This document shows positions 36,637 to 46,270 of a DNA stretch of 64,000 nucleotides, one piece after another. The translations under genes were made by a program, and so were the position numbers. The DNA comes from Pedobacter sp. SYSU D00535. GTDB lineage: Bacteria > Bacteroidota > Bacteroidia > Sphingobacteriales > Sphingobacteriaceae. Numbering within the stretch: position 1 is the first letter of the stretch; every line of letters begins with the position of its first letter. The notes under the pieces are model-generated. The model ran no database searches. It saw nothing but the letters and a program-made list of their open reading frames with translations, and was not told the DNA's origin. The DNA lies in assembly GCF_017355855.1 (NCBI RefSeq), contig NZ_JAFEWD010000003.1, forward strand, positions 124,001 to 188,000. Reading direction: 5' to 3'.

Positions 36637-38304
36637 ATGAGATTTCAAGCTTCTTCATACCGGAAAAATTTCTTCCTTAATATAACCTTCATCGTTTTAG
36701 TGCTATTGTCTTTGCTGGCAGCACTGTCTATCGCTTATAATCTTACGAAAGACCAAGTTCGAAGTGAGTTTGAGGCAAAAAAAATAGATGTGCTGGAGGA
36801 AACCGTGAGGCCCTATAATGATTTTTTTCAGAACACGTTGCCTGAGGTCTCTTTTTATCAAGGCTACCTTGATTCTACTTCTGCTGCAAAGTTTGCATAC
36901 ACTGTTTTGCGGGAGTACAAGTTTATTTCCAGCATCGTCTTTTACGATACTCAGATCTCGAACCGGCCTTCACCGATTGCTTTTCGATCGCATAATCTCT
37001 ATATATCCCCGGTCTCCATTTATCAATTCAAAAGAGATAGCACCAATTTTACGCTTATTTATCACCGTCGAAATGAGGGTCCTATTTCACTGCGTTACCT
37101 GGAGGAGTTTAATAAAGTTGCCGGGAAATTAGCTGCGCATGTTGAGGTTACAGACTCGGTAAAGGCAATGGCAGGCGAAGAGTTTGCAAACGTATTTTAC
37201 AATATCACGCAAAATCGCGTAACGTATATGAATATCCCCCGGGAGGAAGATCTGAAGGTATTTAAACAGCTGATGTTTGACCCCTCAGAGCGACCGGTTG
37301 TTTTTGAGCAGGATGTGCTATCGTTTAAACTTAACGCCTACGAGTTCAGAGTGGTAAATAGCCACCCACAACTCTATCAATTCGTGACTATTAAACCAAT
37401 TGTTTATGAGGCGGTGGGCGAAGGCGACAGGTACGTTACTACGGAAATACCACTATCAGGCGCTTTTGCCGATTATAAGCTCTATTTCAGGTCCACTGAA
37501 GAACACCTGTTGTCCCGGGTTAATAGTAAATTCTTGCCGGTGGCGCTAATTATCCTGGTTGTATATCTGGTGCTCGGCTTTATCGGTTACTTGATTTACA
37601 GGAACCTCTATATCAATAACCGCCTGTTCAAGCTGCAATACGACTTCCTCAATAACCTAACTCACGAGTTTAAGACACCTGTAAGTGTAATCAAGATTGC
37701 CGGGAATAATATCAGAAGCGCAAAAGAGCTTTCAGAGCGGGAGCGTTTGCATTATGGAAAAATTCTTGATGAGGAGGCGGATAAGCTGAATGATCTGATG
37801 AACAAGCTGCTGTCGTTCACACAGATCGAAAACCAGAGTATTCAAATCAAAAAGGAGGAGATTAACCTCGACGTTTTTGTTCAGAATCTTGTTGATGCTT
37901 ACCAGATCAAGTATCCGGAGTTTGAGATCAAGTATGATATCCGCAATGTAGAGCGATTTAACAGCGACCCTGTATTGCTTACCAGCATTTTTCAGAATTT
38001 GATTGATAATGCCTATAAATATTCCATGCCCAAACGAAAGATCCTGGATATTTCTATTAGTTTAGAGAGGGGCAATATTATCTTCCGATTTGCTGATCAG
38101 GGTATTGGCATCCCCAAAGAAGAGATGAACAATATTTTCCAGAAGTTCTACCGCATTCAAAGTCAGTACAACCAGCAGGGTAGCGTGGGCCTGGGATTGG
38201 CTTTTTGCAAAGAACTGGTTAATTTTATGAACGGACAGATTTCTGTAAAGAGTAAAGTCGGAGTCGGCTCTGAGTTTACTATAATACTTCCTTATAATGA
38301 CTAA
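36637..38304 (+). CDS. Membrane sensor histidine kinase
   Basis: The product has 555 residues. A first helix (FFLNITFIVLVLLSLLAALSI), a periplasmic sensor region of about 270 residues and a second helix (VALIILVVYLVLGFIGYLIY) precede the kinase. The phosphorylated His is H343 in NNLTHEFKTPVSVIK, followed by the N box LIDNAYKYS, G1 DQGIGIPKEE and G2 VGLGLAFCKE. The sensor region has no recognisable domain. It overlaps the response-regulator start by 8 nt and follows the S9-like lipoprotein gene by 11 nt, so the three likely form one operon. Confidence 0.94.
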   Translation: MRFQASSYRKNFFLNITFIVLVLLSLLAALSIAYNLTKDQVRSEFEAKKIDVLEETVRPYNDFFQNTLPEVSFYQGYLDSTSAAKFAYTVLREYKFISSIVFYDTQISNRPSPIAFRSHNLYISPVSIYQFKRDSTNFTLIYHRRNEGPISLRYLEEFNKVAGKLAAHVEVTDSVKAMAGEEFANVFYNITQNRVTYMNIPREEDLKVFKQLMFDPSERPVVFEQDVLSFKLNAYEFRVVNSHPQLYQFVTIKPIVYEAVGEGDRYVTTEIPLSGAFADYKLYFRSTEEHLLSRVNSKFLPVALIILVVYLVLGFIGYLIYRNLYINNRLFKLQYDFLNNLTHEFKTPVSVIKIAGNNIRSAKELSERERLHYGKILDEEADKLNDLMNKLLSFTQIENQSIQIKKEEINLDVFVQNLVDAYQIKYPEFEIKYDIRNVERFNSDPVLLTSIFQNLIDNAYKYSMPKRKILDISISLERGNIIFRFADQGIGIPKEEMNNIFQKFYRIQSQYNQQGSVGLGLAFCKELVNFMNGQISVKSKVGVGSEFTIILPYND

Positions 38305-38992
38305 CATGAAGAAAGATATCAAAGTTGCCATTGTTGAAGATGATGAAAACCTTCGGTTTCTGGTTGCCCACCGCCTGCAATCAGAAGGGTATACAGTACT
38401 TGAAGCATCGGATGGAGATGAAGCTGAGAAATTGATTCTGGAAGAAAAGCCAGAAATTGTATTGTTGGACTGGATGCTGCCAGGAAAACAAGGATCGGAT
38501 GTGTGCAAGGCCGTGAGGGAAAAAGGTTTTGAAAACATCGTGATTATGATGACTGCTAAAGCGCAGGACGTTGATAAGATTGATGCCTATAGTTTCGGAG
38601 TAAGCGACTATGTCACTAAGCCGTTTAACATGGACGTATTGGTAGCGCTGATTGAGAACAAGGTGAAATTTGTAATTAACAACGAACGCTCTGAGGTAGG
38701 CAAGTTCGGAAATATGGAACATCATCCGAATACTCATTCGCTATTGAAGGATGGAAAGAAGATCGAACTTACTATTCTTGAGAACCGAATTCTGCTTTAT
38801 TTTCTTAAAAATGCCAATAAGGTGATTCACCGGGATGAGCTGATGATGGTAGTATGGGGATATAATTCGGATGTGAACACGCGCACGCTAGACATGCACA
38901 TCGTACGGCTGCGTAAGAAGATTGAAGACAATCCGGACTCACCTCATTATCTCCAAACGGTACGGGGAATAGGGTATAAATTTGTAGCATAA
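38297..38992 (+). CDS. OmpR/PhoB-family response regulator
   Basis: The product has 231 residues. Receiver domain with acidic pocket IVEDDEN and phospho-acceptor D58 in VLLDWMLPGKQG, switch MMTAKAQ, and Lys in YVTKPFN. The C-terminal winged-helix domain has LDMHIVRLRKKIEDNP and TVRGIGYKF. ATG 38297 is used; ATG 38306 is an alternative. It is coupled to the kinase gene. Target genes are not evident from the sequence. Confidence 0.95.
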   Translation: MTNMKKDIKVAIVEDDENLRFLVAHRLQSEGYTVLEASDGDEAEKLILEEKPEIVLLDWMLPGKQGSDVCKAVREKGFENIVIMMTAKAQDVDKIDAYSFGVSDYVTKPFNMDVLVALIENKVKFVINNERSEVGKFGNMEHHPNTHSLLKDGKKIELTILENRILLYFLKNANKVIHRDELMMVVWGYNSDVNTRTLDMHIVRLRKKIEDNPDSPHYLQTVRGIGYKFVA

Positions 38993-38997
38993 GCATG

Positions 38998-39024
38998 AAA
39001 ACCGGGCGACCGGTTTTTTTTTTT
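38998..39024 (+). terminator. Terminator after the two-component operon
   Basis: An 8-bp stem AAAACCGG / CCGGTTTT with a GCGA loop (39006-39009) and a run of eleven T (39014-39024). Confidence 0.92.
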
Positions 39025-39064
39025 GTCTTGTTGTCTCTACCTAAAACTCCGGATAGGTACAGTC

Positions 39065-39970
39065 TTACAGTGGGCTAACCAGACTGGCAAGATAAACCAG
39101 AATAAACTGTAAGATCATCGTCCCGTCAAGGAGAAGAAAATAGTAGTATTCGTTTTTCTTAAATTCCGATTTGAAGATCAGCCACCCGGTGAGTACGATG
39201 GTCAGTGTTAAGGCGAAGAAATATGCGTCGAACTCTTGTGTGAAGGCAAAAAGCAGCGTTACATAGGCTCCCAGCAGAAGTTGACAGAAATAATAAGCCT
39301 TTTTCTCGCCCAAAATAACGGGAATCGTTTTCAGCTCGTACCGTTTGTCCTGGTACAGATCCCGGATATCGAAAGGTACGGTGATGGCAGCAATGAAGAG
39401 AAAGCGCTTTGCTATTAAAAGAATGGTGTTGTTGACCGAAACGTTAAAGTCCTCCTGTTGCCCGATCTCCAGAATAGGCAGCAGGACACAGCTGAGGGAC
39501 CAGATCAGGGCGATGAGAAACAGCTTCAAGCCCGGCACATTTCGCAAACCAAACTTTTTATCATTGATGCTGAAAATCGGCAAATTGTAGGTGACGGCAG
39601 TTACTGCCAGGAAAAACAACAGGACCTTCGAGGCGGTAGATACAAACAGCACTAAGGGGATGATCGAAAGCACGGCGATCAAGGTAAGTGTAATGATCAT
39701 CCGGTAATGCGAAAATACCCATTTTACCCGCCTGAACAGTGATTGTTCAGGCTTTGCCGGCTTCGACATAATAGCGCTAAAGTTATAGAGCGCTAACGTC
39801 GAGCAAAATAGTAGTGCCAGCACGTACTCGTCACACCGGGCATCTAAAAGATGATAGGTTACACAAGCTTGAGCTACAGCACAAAGAGCTATAAAAACGT
39901 TGCTGAAAAGCAGGAAGTCTAACGTTTGCCTGATGGTTTTTTGTATGCTAAACGATCGGGGGTCTGGCAT
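39065..39970 (-). CDS. UbiA-like prenyltransferase-family membrane protein
   Basis: This 301-residue membrane protein has about eight helices. The second UbiA signature is present as PFDIRDLYQDKRYELKTIPVILG. The first Asp-rich motif, expected after helix 2 as NxxxDxxxD, reads LYNFSAIMSKPAKPEQ and lacks the aspartates. It may bind an unusual substrate or be inactive. It starts 22 nt downstream of the metallophosphoesterase gene and is probably cotranscribed. Confidence 0.75.
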   Translation of the reverse strand: MPDPRSFSIQKTIRQTLDFLLFSNVFIALCAVAQACVTYHLLDARCDEYVLALLFCSTLALYNFSAIMSKPAKPEQSLFRRVKWVFSHYRMIITLTLIAVLSIIPLVLFVSTASKVLLFFLAVTAVTYNLPIFSINDKKFGLRNVPGLKLFLIALIWSLSCVLLPILEIGQQEDFNVSVNNTILLIAKRFLFIAAITVPFDIRDLYQDKRYELKTIPVILGEKKAYYFCQLLLGAYVTLLFAFTQEFDAYFFALTLTIVLTGWLIFKSEFKKNEYYYFLLLDGTMILQFILVYLASLVSPL

Positions 39971-39992
39971 TAAACTATTGTTTTAAAGACGG

Positions 39993-41252
39993 TTAAGCCC
40001 GCTTTAACTCAAATATAGTTATTTCGGGTAATATTCCAACCCGGCCCGGGTAGCCCAGAAAACCGTATCCAACGTTTACATACAATTGCTGCTCTTGCTC
40101 CTGGTACAAGCCTGCCCATTCCTTATAGATGTATTGAACCGGGCTCCATTGCAGTTCCTCTAATCGTACACCAAATTGCATTCCGTGGGTGTGGCCACTG
40201 AACATTGCATCAATGTTTGTTTGTCCCAGGACCTGGGCACGCCAATGTGACGGGTCGTGCGATAGTAGCAACTTCACAGGTAAGTCGTCGGTGTTTTGCA
40301 CGGCCAGATCAAGCCGCCCATGGCGGACGAAGCGTCCCGCTCCCCAGTTTTCTATGCCCAGTACTCCAATTTCCTCGCCATCTACTTTAAGTCGCCTATG
40401 GGTGTTCAATAGTAAATCCCAACCCATATTCTTGTGCGTTGCTTTCACGTCGGCAAGGTTTTTAGCCTTTGCAGCCGAGGGGCCCTTCCCATAATAATAA
40501 TCACCGTAATCGTGATTTCCCAATACCGAGTAGACGCCGAGAGGCGCTTTTATTTTCGAGAAGATGTCTTGATAGTCGCGCATCTCAGAAGCAACGTTGT
40601 TGACAAGATCACCAGTGAAGAACACAAAATCAGGTTTTTCAGCCATTAGCATTTCTACGCCGCCCAGCACCGCTTTTTTATTATAAAAGCTGCCTGAATG
40701 CACATCTGAAATTTGAGCCATCCGTATGCCATCAAAAGCCTTGGGAAGATTCTTGAGGTAGAGCTTCCGTCGTTTTACCTGATAGTCGTGTGCTCCTGAG
40801 GCTATTCCCCAGGTTAAGGAGGCAAGCGGAATTGAGGCCATCACGAGTCCTGCTTTCACCAGAAACTCTGACCGTGGAATTTTATCTTCCTCCAAAGCGG
40901 TGTTGCTCGCTTTCGACAAAGCTGGCTCTTGCTTCTTTTTGCCCGTCCATTTGATAATTGCCCGCCTGATGTCGTCAGCAAACAGAAAAGGAAGGTAAAA
41001 TACCTTTGTAACAAAGGTCAAAAAGAAAGCGACCAGAATAATGGCCCGGATGGAAAGGATCAGATTGAAGAAAATGCTGGCGAAAACCCCTGCAATCAAC
41101 AGAAAAGAATAGCCCCACCAAATGTAGGTGAAGGTGTTTCTGGTTTTTTCTGTCTTCTTTTTGCTTAAGGTTTTAAGAGCATTGAGAATATACCAATCGA
41201 TTATGAGCAGTAGTGAGCTGATAATAAGAAGCGGAATAATGCGATCTGACAT
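39993..41252 (-). CDS. Membrane metallophosphoesterase (YkuE-like)
   Basis: The product has 419 residues. Four N-terminal hydrophobic segments (for example IIPLLIISSLLLIIDWYIL, FTYIWWGYSFLLIAGVFASI) anchor the protein. The phosphoesterase domain has the metal-site motifs AQISDVHSG, FFTGDLVNN, LGNHDYG, LLSHDPSHW and FSGHTHGMQFG. The long linker includes EFLVKAGLVMASIPLASL, which resembles a Tat-like helix but is internal. Substrate unknown. It is the likely first gene of a unit with the UbiA-like gene. Confidence 0.9.
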   Translation of the reverse strand: MSDRIIPLLIISSLLLIIDWYILNALKTLSKKKTEKTRNTFTYIWWGYSFLLIAGVFASIFFNLILSIRAIILVAFFLTFVTKVFYLPFLFADDIRRAIIKWTGKKKQEPALSKASNTALEEDKIPRSEFLVKAGLVMASIPLASLTWGIASGAHDYQVKRRKLYLKNLPKAFDGIRMAQISDVHSGSFYNKKAVLGGVEMLMAEKPDFVFFTGDLVNNVASEMRDYQDIFSKIKAPLGVYSVLGNHDYGDYYYGKGPSAAKAKNLADVKATHKNMGWDLLLNTHRRLKVDGEEIGVLGIENWGAGRFVRHGRLDLAVQNTDDLPVKLLLSHDPSHWRAQVLGQTNIDAMFSGHTHGMQFGVRLEELQWSPVQYIYKEWAGLYQEQEQQLYVNVGYGFLGYPGRVGILPEITIFELKRA

Positions 41253-41326
41253 CTTTATGAAAAGTCCGTTTTAGTTCAAAAGTCGTTAAGGCCGATTGAA
41301 ATAATTTCTTCGGCAACTTAATCGGG

Positions 41327-41334
41327 CAAAAGTA
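41327..41334 (-). promoter_or_regulatory. Promoter -7 element TACTTTTG for the metallophosphoesterase gene
   Basis: Minus-strand TACTTTTG, 74 nt upstream of the ATG at 41252 and between the MoxR stop and that gene. Confidence 0.5.
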
Positions 41335-41346
41335 ATACTTGTTGGC

Positions 41347-42858
41347 TTAATACTTGTCGTCATCGAAGCCTTCTTCGTCATCATCATCGTTAAAGGAGGC
41401 ATTGAACAAGCTGCCAAACATGTCTTTGAATGCATATCCCTTATCAAGGAACGATTTGCTGACTTGCGAAAACTCAGAAAGGCCATGAAGCAAGAATTCC
41501 ATCAATAACAATTGCTGGTTTTCACTTAGACGGGGATGGAATTGTTTTATTACAGCTTTTAATCCGGGTACTGAATGTAACAGGTCCTTATATTCCTGTT
41601 GCGACTGGTCGTCCAGTAAAGTCAGGCTATTTCCACTGCCGAACCAGTTGATAATTTCGGAGTAAGGATTATTACCTTTTGATCTTTTTAGCTTTTCCGG
41701 ATCCGGAAAGTACTGGATCATGAGCGTTTTAATGGCCTTTCCAACCAGAATATTTGCCACTTTCGCCGGACCTTCCTGCTCGCCTTCATAAACCAGCTCA
41801 ATTTTGCCGGTGATGGCAGGGATTACACCAAGGAAGTCGGAGATGCGCACGAAGGTTTGCTTTTCTCCATTTACCAGCATCCTTCTTTCGGCGGTACTGA
41901 TTAGGTTTTCGTAGGCCGAAATAGTAAGCCTTGCGGACACACCTGATTTCTTATCGATATACTCTGAATTTCTTGCTTCAAACGCAATCTGTTCCACCAG
42001 GTCTTTCACTAAACCGTCGGCTTCCACAGTTTCCCGTTGTTCTTTGGTTAAGGATGCCTCCTGCTGGGTAATCTTCCTGGAGATATCGATGCTTCTCGGG
42101 TAGTGGGTCAGGATTTGGCTTTCGATACGGTCTTTCAGCGGGGTAACAATCGAGCCGCGGTTGGTATAATCTTCAGGGTTTGCCGTAAATACAAACTGGA
42201 CATCGAGGGGAAGCCGTAGTTTGAAGCCCCTGATCTGAATGTCTTTTTCTTGTAGGATGTTGAATAAAGCTACTTGAATACGCGCCTGCAAATCCGGTAG
42301 CTCGTTGATGACGAAGATGCTCCGGTGAGCGCGCGGAATCAGTCCAAAGTGAATTACCCGTTCATCCGAATACGTAAGTTTCAGGGTTGCAGCTTTGATC
42401 GGGTCAACGTCACCAATTAGATCCGCAACAGTTACGTCGGGAGTAGCCAATTTTTCTGTATAACGTTCTGATCGGTGTAGCCAGGCGATGGGAGTGTTGT
42501 CTCCCTGTTCTTCGATGCTGGTTCGGGCAAACCAGGAAATCGGTGCGAAGGGATCATCATACAGTTCTGATCCCGCTACATAGGGAATGTACTCATCCAG
42601 CAGGTTCACCATTAACCTTGCTAAACGCGTTTTTGCTTGTCCCCTCAGCCCTAGCAGCAGAATATTATGCTGTGACAAGATCGCAGTTTGAAGATCAGGC
42701 ATCACCGTGTCCTCATACCCAATGATTCCTTCGAAACCAGCTTCTTTATTCTTAAGTTGTTTGATCAGATTTTCACGTAGTTCCTGTTTTATGGAGCGCG
42801 GCGTATATCCAGATTTTTTTAACTCACCAAATGTTTTAATATCAAGTAGTTTGTTCAT
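41347..42858 (-). CDS. MoxR-type AAA+ ATPase
   Basis: The product has 503 residues. Walker A appears as LLLGLRGQAKTRLARL, Walker B as IFVINELPDLQ, with sensor-like FVFTANPEDYTNRGSIVTPLKDRI. A helical lid and a C-terminal extension ending in an acidic tail (DDDDEEGFDDDKY) follow. MoxR-type ATPases act as chaperones with vWA partners, and the next gene downstream is such a partner, so the two are likely one functional pair. Target of the pair is unknown. Confidence 0.9.
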   Translation of the reverse strand: MNKLLDIKTFGELKKSGYTPRSIKQELRENLIKQLKNKEAGFEGIIGYEDTVMPDLQTAILSQHNILLLGLRGQAKTRLARLMVNLLDEYIPYVAGSELYDDPFAPISWFARTSIEEQGDNTPIAWLHRSERYTEKLATPDVTVADLIGDVDPIKAATLKLTYSDERVIHFGLIPRAHRSIFVINELPDLQARIQVALFNILQEKDIQIRGFKLRLPLDVQFVFTANPEDYTNRGSIVTPLKDRIESQILTHYPRSIDISRKITQQEASLTKEQRETVEADGLVKDLVEQIAFEARNSEYIDKKSGVSARLTISAYENLISTAERRMLVNGEKQTFVRISDFLGVIPAITGKIELVYEGEQEGPAKVANILVGKAIKTLMIQYFPDPEKLKRSKGNNPYSEIINWFGSGNSLTLLDDQSQQEYKDLLHSVPGLKAVIKQFHPRLSENQQLLLMEFLLHGLSEFSQVSKSFLDKGYAFKDMFGSLFNASFNDDDDEEGFDDDKY

Positions 42859-42934
42859 TGTTTTTCTTTTTGTTGATGCTCAGCGTGAGCTGTTTCTGTG
42901 CTCTTCTGCAAATTGATGCAGCTTCGGATGCTGG

Positions 42935-44035
42935 CTATCTTACGGTTCTTCTCCGGTTGCGGATATAGTCTTCAAAGATATATTCACCTAAGCCTTTCAA
43001 GGAGCTGTAGAAAGCTTTACCACCATTTATTTCGGTAAACTTCCTGACGAATTGTTGTAAATAGGGGTCCCGTGCAATCATGAATGTAGTGATGGGGATG
43101 TTAAGTCGTTTACATTCGGCCGCTTTGTTCAACGTCTTGTTCACCACCTTTCTATCCAGACCTATACTGTTTTTGTAGTATTTCGCTCCTTCTTTTAAGC
43201 AGGTCGGCTTACCGTCGGTGATCATAAAGATCTGCTTATTGTGCGTTTTCCTGCGCCGTAAAATATCTACCGCCAACTCGAGGCCAGCATAAGTATTGGT
43301 ATGGTACGGTCCCACCTGAAGGTAGGGGAGGTCTTTTAACGTGATCGGCCAGGCATCGTTCCCAAAAACCACAATATCGAGAGTATCTTTGGGGTACTTC
43401 GTCCGAATTAATTCGGCCAGCGCCATTGCCACTTTTTTTGCCGGCGTGATGCGGTCCTCTCCATACAGGATCATCGAGTGTGAAATGTCAATCATCAGCA
43501 CGGTAGAGGTCAAGGTCTTGTAGTCTTTTTCTTCGACTTCCAGGTCTCGCTCCGTCATAGTAAAATCGCCTATGCCATGATTGATCTGTGCATTGTGGAT
43601 GGAGGCAGTCATGTCAATTTGATCAAGACTGTCGCCAAATTGAAATTCCCGCCGGTCGGCGTTTTTCTCCTCTCCAAGCCCCGATAGATTCGTGTTGTGG
43701 CTCCCCTTTCCTGATTTTTTTAGTTTCCCGAAAATCTCTTCGAGCGCCGACTGCCGGATGCTTTGCTCGGTTTTGCCTGTTATCTTAAAGCCCCCTGGGT
43801 TGTTATCATCGTTGTCGATATACCCGCGCTGCTTCAGGTCGTCAATAAAATCGCCCATGCCGTACTCATCGGTGGTCAGATTGTACTGCTTATCAAGTTC
43901 GTTCATCCAGGCTAAAGCTTCGTTTGCGTCGCCGGCGGTATAGTTAAGTAGTTCGAGGAAAAGCTTTAGCAGTTCATCAAATCCACCCTTTGGTATTTCA
44001 CGTGGAACATATTTGGAAAATGAATAACCCCGCAT
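42935..44035 (-). CDS. von Willebrand factor A domain protein, partner of the MoxR ATPase
   Basis: The product has 366 residues. An N-terminal helical region with charged and Gly-rich stretches precedes a vWA domain with MIDAS motif DISHS ([15 protein letters not shown]), the Thr loop TNTYAGLEL and [10 protein letters not shown]. It is soluble with no signal peptide. Being transcribed immediately upstream of the MoxR gene on the same strand (76 nt apart) supports the ATPase/vWA pairing known for MoxR systems. A TAnnTTCG element on the minus strand at 44071-44078 may be the promoter. Confidence 0.9.
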   Translation of the reverse strand: MRGYSFSKYVPREIPKGGFDELLKLFLELLNYTAGDANEALAWMNELDKQYNLTTDEYGMGDFIDDLKQRGYIDNDDNNPGGFKITGKTEQSIRQSALEEIFGKLKKSGKGSHNTNLSGLGEEKNADRREFQFGDSLDQIDMTASIHNAQINHGIGDFTMTERDLEVEEKDYKTLTSTVLMIDISHSMILYGEDRITPAKKVAMALAELIRTKYPKDTLDIVVFGNDAWPITLKDLPYLQVGPYHTNTYAGLELAVDILRRRKTHNKQIFMITDGKPTCLKEGAKYYKNSIGLDRKVVNKTLNKAAECKRLNIPITTFMIARDPYLQQFVRKFTEINGGKAFYSSLKGLGEYIFEDYIRNRRRTVR

Positions 44036-44123
44036 ATTTCGCCTTTCTTCAGTTAATGATAACGGATAAACGAAGTTAATAGTTTGTGGCAGAGGGGATG
44101 TTAAGGGGATGTAAAATTGATGC

Positions 44124-45002
44124 TTAACCGATGATCGCCGCGATGTCGCTGAGGGTATAGTCAGGTGTAGCCCCGGTTTTAGAAGCTACGAGCGCACCCG
44201 CTCCACAAGCCTGGGTTAGAATGGTCCCTACCGGGAGCTCATCCAGCCATCCTTTCACGAAACTGGCCAAGAAGGCATCGCCGGCACCCACAGTGTCTGC
44301 TACGGTAACTTTGAATCCTTTATGGCTGAAGTACTCCCCTTCGTGATACGCTGCAGCTCCTTCGGCGCCAAGAGTAACACAGATAGTAGGAGTGTTTATT
44401 GCAATGCTTAACTCGGTAAGCAGGGTTTTTGTGTCTGATCCCCGAAGGTGGTATAAATTTTTAAGATAATCCAGTTCATGTTCGTTGATCTTCAAAAGGT
44501 TGCAGTGTTGCATCAGCTCCTCAAGAATTACAGAACTAAAATGAGGCGGGCGAAGGTTCATATCAAACACTTTGAACTTAGCCAGTGCCAGCAACTGCAT
44601 AAGGGTTTTTCGGCTTATTTCGTTTCTGGCTGCCAGACTGCCATAGACCATTGCGTCTGCAGCTTGCGTAATGCGGGATAGTGCTTCATTAAAGTAGATT
44701 TCATCCCAGGCAACTGGTTCGACTATGATGTAGCTGGCTTGCATGTACTCATCCAGTTCTACATCAACTATTCCCGTTGGCAAGTCAAAATGCTCCTGTA
44801 CCAGAGAAAAATCGAGCTTATACTGTTTCAGAAAATGTTTTAATTCCTGGCCCTCTTCGTCGCGGCCAATGCTGCTAATTAGCCGACTATCTACACCCTG
44901 CCGGGATAGGTGAAGCGCGACGTTCAAAGGCGCTCCGCCCACTTTTTTTCCGCTGGGCAATTTGTCCCACAAAACTTCACCAAAACATATTACCTGATGC
45001 AT
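44124..45002 (-). CDS. PfkB-family sugar kinase, probable fructokinase
   Basis: This 292-residue cytosolic kinase has the N-terminal PfkB signature GEVLWDKLPSGKKVGGAPLNVA and C-terminal DTVGAGDAFLASFVKGW with the catalytic Asp. The opening FGEVLWD and PTGIVDVELD fit fructokinase-like members; the sugar cannot be proven. It stands alone between the vWA gene and hemW. Confidence 0.88.
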   Translation of the reverse strand: MHQVICFGEVLWDKLPSGKKVGGAPLNVALHLSRQGVDSRLISSIGRDEEGQELKHFLKQYKLDFSLVQEHFDLPTGIVDVELDEYMQASYIIVEPVAWDEIYFNEALSRITQAADAMVYGSLAARNEISRKTLMQLLALAKFKVFDMNLRPPHFSSVILEELMQHCNLLKINEHELDYLKNLYHLRGSDTKTLLTELSIAINTPTICVTLGAEGAAAYHEGEYFSHKGFKVTVADTVGAGDAFLASFVKGWLDELPVGTILTQACGAGALVASKTGATPDYTLSDIAAIIG

Positions 45003-45118
45003 AAGGCGCTATTTTAAAGAGGGTAATTCATAAATGCTAAATCAGGAAAAAGTGTTTTAGATCTTGAAAGTATTTTTCGAAATAAGAACTTCGGGGAAAG
45101 ACCGGAAATGATTGGACC

Positions 45119-46258
45119 TCAACCGATTTCTGAATCTACAAAAAGCTCGGCAGCGATGTGATCTGCAAAAAGCTTCCCCTCCCGTGTTAGCGTGATGATT
45201 TCGTCACTAACTTGAAGCCATCCTTTTTCAATAAATTCCTGAGCGTCTCCTGCGATGGCGGCCGCGACATCCGATCCATAAACAGAGCGAAGGTGGTTTA
45301 AGTTGAGCCCCCAGGCTGTTCTCAGCGCAGTCATGATGTATTCATTCACCCTATCCTCCGTCCTTAGTTTTTCTGTTTCGGCAGCTAGTTGGCCCAACTG
45401 AAGAGCTTCGATATACTTGCTGTTGTTGGCTACGTTCCATTGTCTGCTTTCGCCATTAAAGGAGTGCGCGGAGGGCCCTAATCCCAGATAGGAAACTCCT
45501 TTCCAATAGTTGGAGTTATGTTTGGAGTAACACCCTGGCTTTGCAAAATTTGAAATTTCGTAGTGCTCAAACCCAGCTTCCTCCAGCATCTCCATCAAAA
45601 TAATAAACTGCTCAGCACTCTGCGTATCGTTCATCCCCGGCTGAGTTCCCTTGCGGATGGAGTGGGCCAGGGCAGTCTTTTGTTCCACCGTCATGGAATA
45701 GGCGGAGACGTGGGGTACCTCAAATTCTATAACCTTAGCGATGTTGCTTTTCCATTTTTTGTCGCTCAGAAGTGGATAACCGTAAATCAGATCAACAGTG
45801 ATGTTTTCGAACCCTGCATCCTGCACTCGTTTAACAGCACTTTCGGCTTCAACAGCATTATGAGCACGGTTCATCCATTTCAGATCTTCCTCATAGAACG
45901 ATTGAATGCCGATACTGAATCTGTTGATCGCAGTTTCCCTTAACGCTTTTACACTTATCGCATCCAGATCATCGGGATTTGCTTCGAGAGTAATTTCCGC
46001 GTTGGCTGCAAGCGAGAAGGTAGCCGCTATCTGATCTATAAATTTCTGAATCTCCGATGCTCCAATCAAAGAAGGTGTCCCTCCACCGAAATAAACCGTT
46101 TGAATCTCCTCTCCCTGGAGATAGTTGCTCTGCAGTTCCATCTCTTTATGCATGGCCCGTAGAAGCTCGTCCTTATATTTAAAGGAGGTGGTAAAATGGA
46201 AGTCGCAGTAGTGACATGCCTGTTTGCAGAAAGGAATGTGTAAATAGATGCCGGCCAT
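45119..46258 (-). CDS. hemW: Radical SAM heme chaperone HemW
   Basis: The product has 379 residues. Radical SAM cluster motif CKQACHYCDFHF (C-x3-C-x2-C), then YFGGGTPSLI (SAM), EANPDDL and FSIGIQSF as in the HemN/HemW family. The C-terminal HemW domain carries EYIMTALRTAWGLNL. The Phe after the CxxxCxxCxF site separates HemW from true HemN. It inserts heme into targets such as respiratory proteins, which suits the respiratory cluster in this window. Its start is 4 nt behind a promoter element. Confidence 0.95.
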   Translation of the reverse strand: MAGIYLHIPFCKQACHYCDFHFTTSFKYKDELLRAMHKEMELQSNYLQGEEIQTVYFGGGTPSLIGASEIQKFIDQIAATFSLAANAEITLEANPDDLDAISVKALRETAINRFSIGIQSFYEEDLKWMNRAHNAVEAESAVKRVQDAGFENITVDLIYGYPLLSDKKWKSNIAKVIEFEVPHVSAYSMTVEQKTALAHSIRKGTQPGMNDTQSAEQFIILMEMLEEAGFEHYEISNFAKPGCYSKHNSNYWKGVSYLGLGPSAHSFNGESRQWNVANNSKYIEALQLGQLAAETEKLRTEDRVNEYIMTALRTAWGLNLNHLRSVYGSDVAAAIAGDAQEFIEKGWLQVSDEIITLTREGKLFADHIAAELFVDSEIG

Positions 46259-46262
46259 TATG

Positions 46263-46270
46263 CAAAGTTA
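46263..46270 (-). promoter_or_regulatory. Promoter -7 element TAACTTTG of hemW
   Basis: Minus-strand TAACTTTG ends 4 nt before the hemW ATG at 46258. Confidence 0.6.

Noticed and set aside
45563-45943. 126-codon plus-strand ORF within hemW
   Set aside because: Antisense shadow of the HemW coding sequence.
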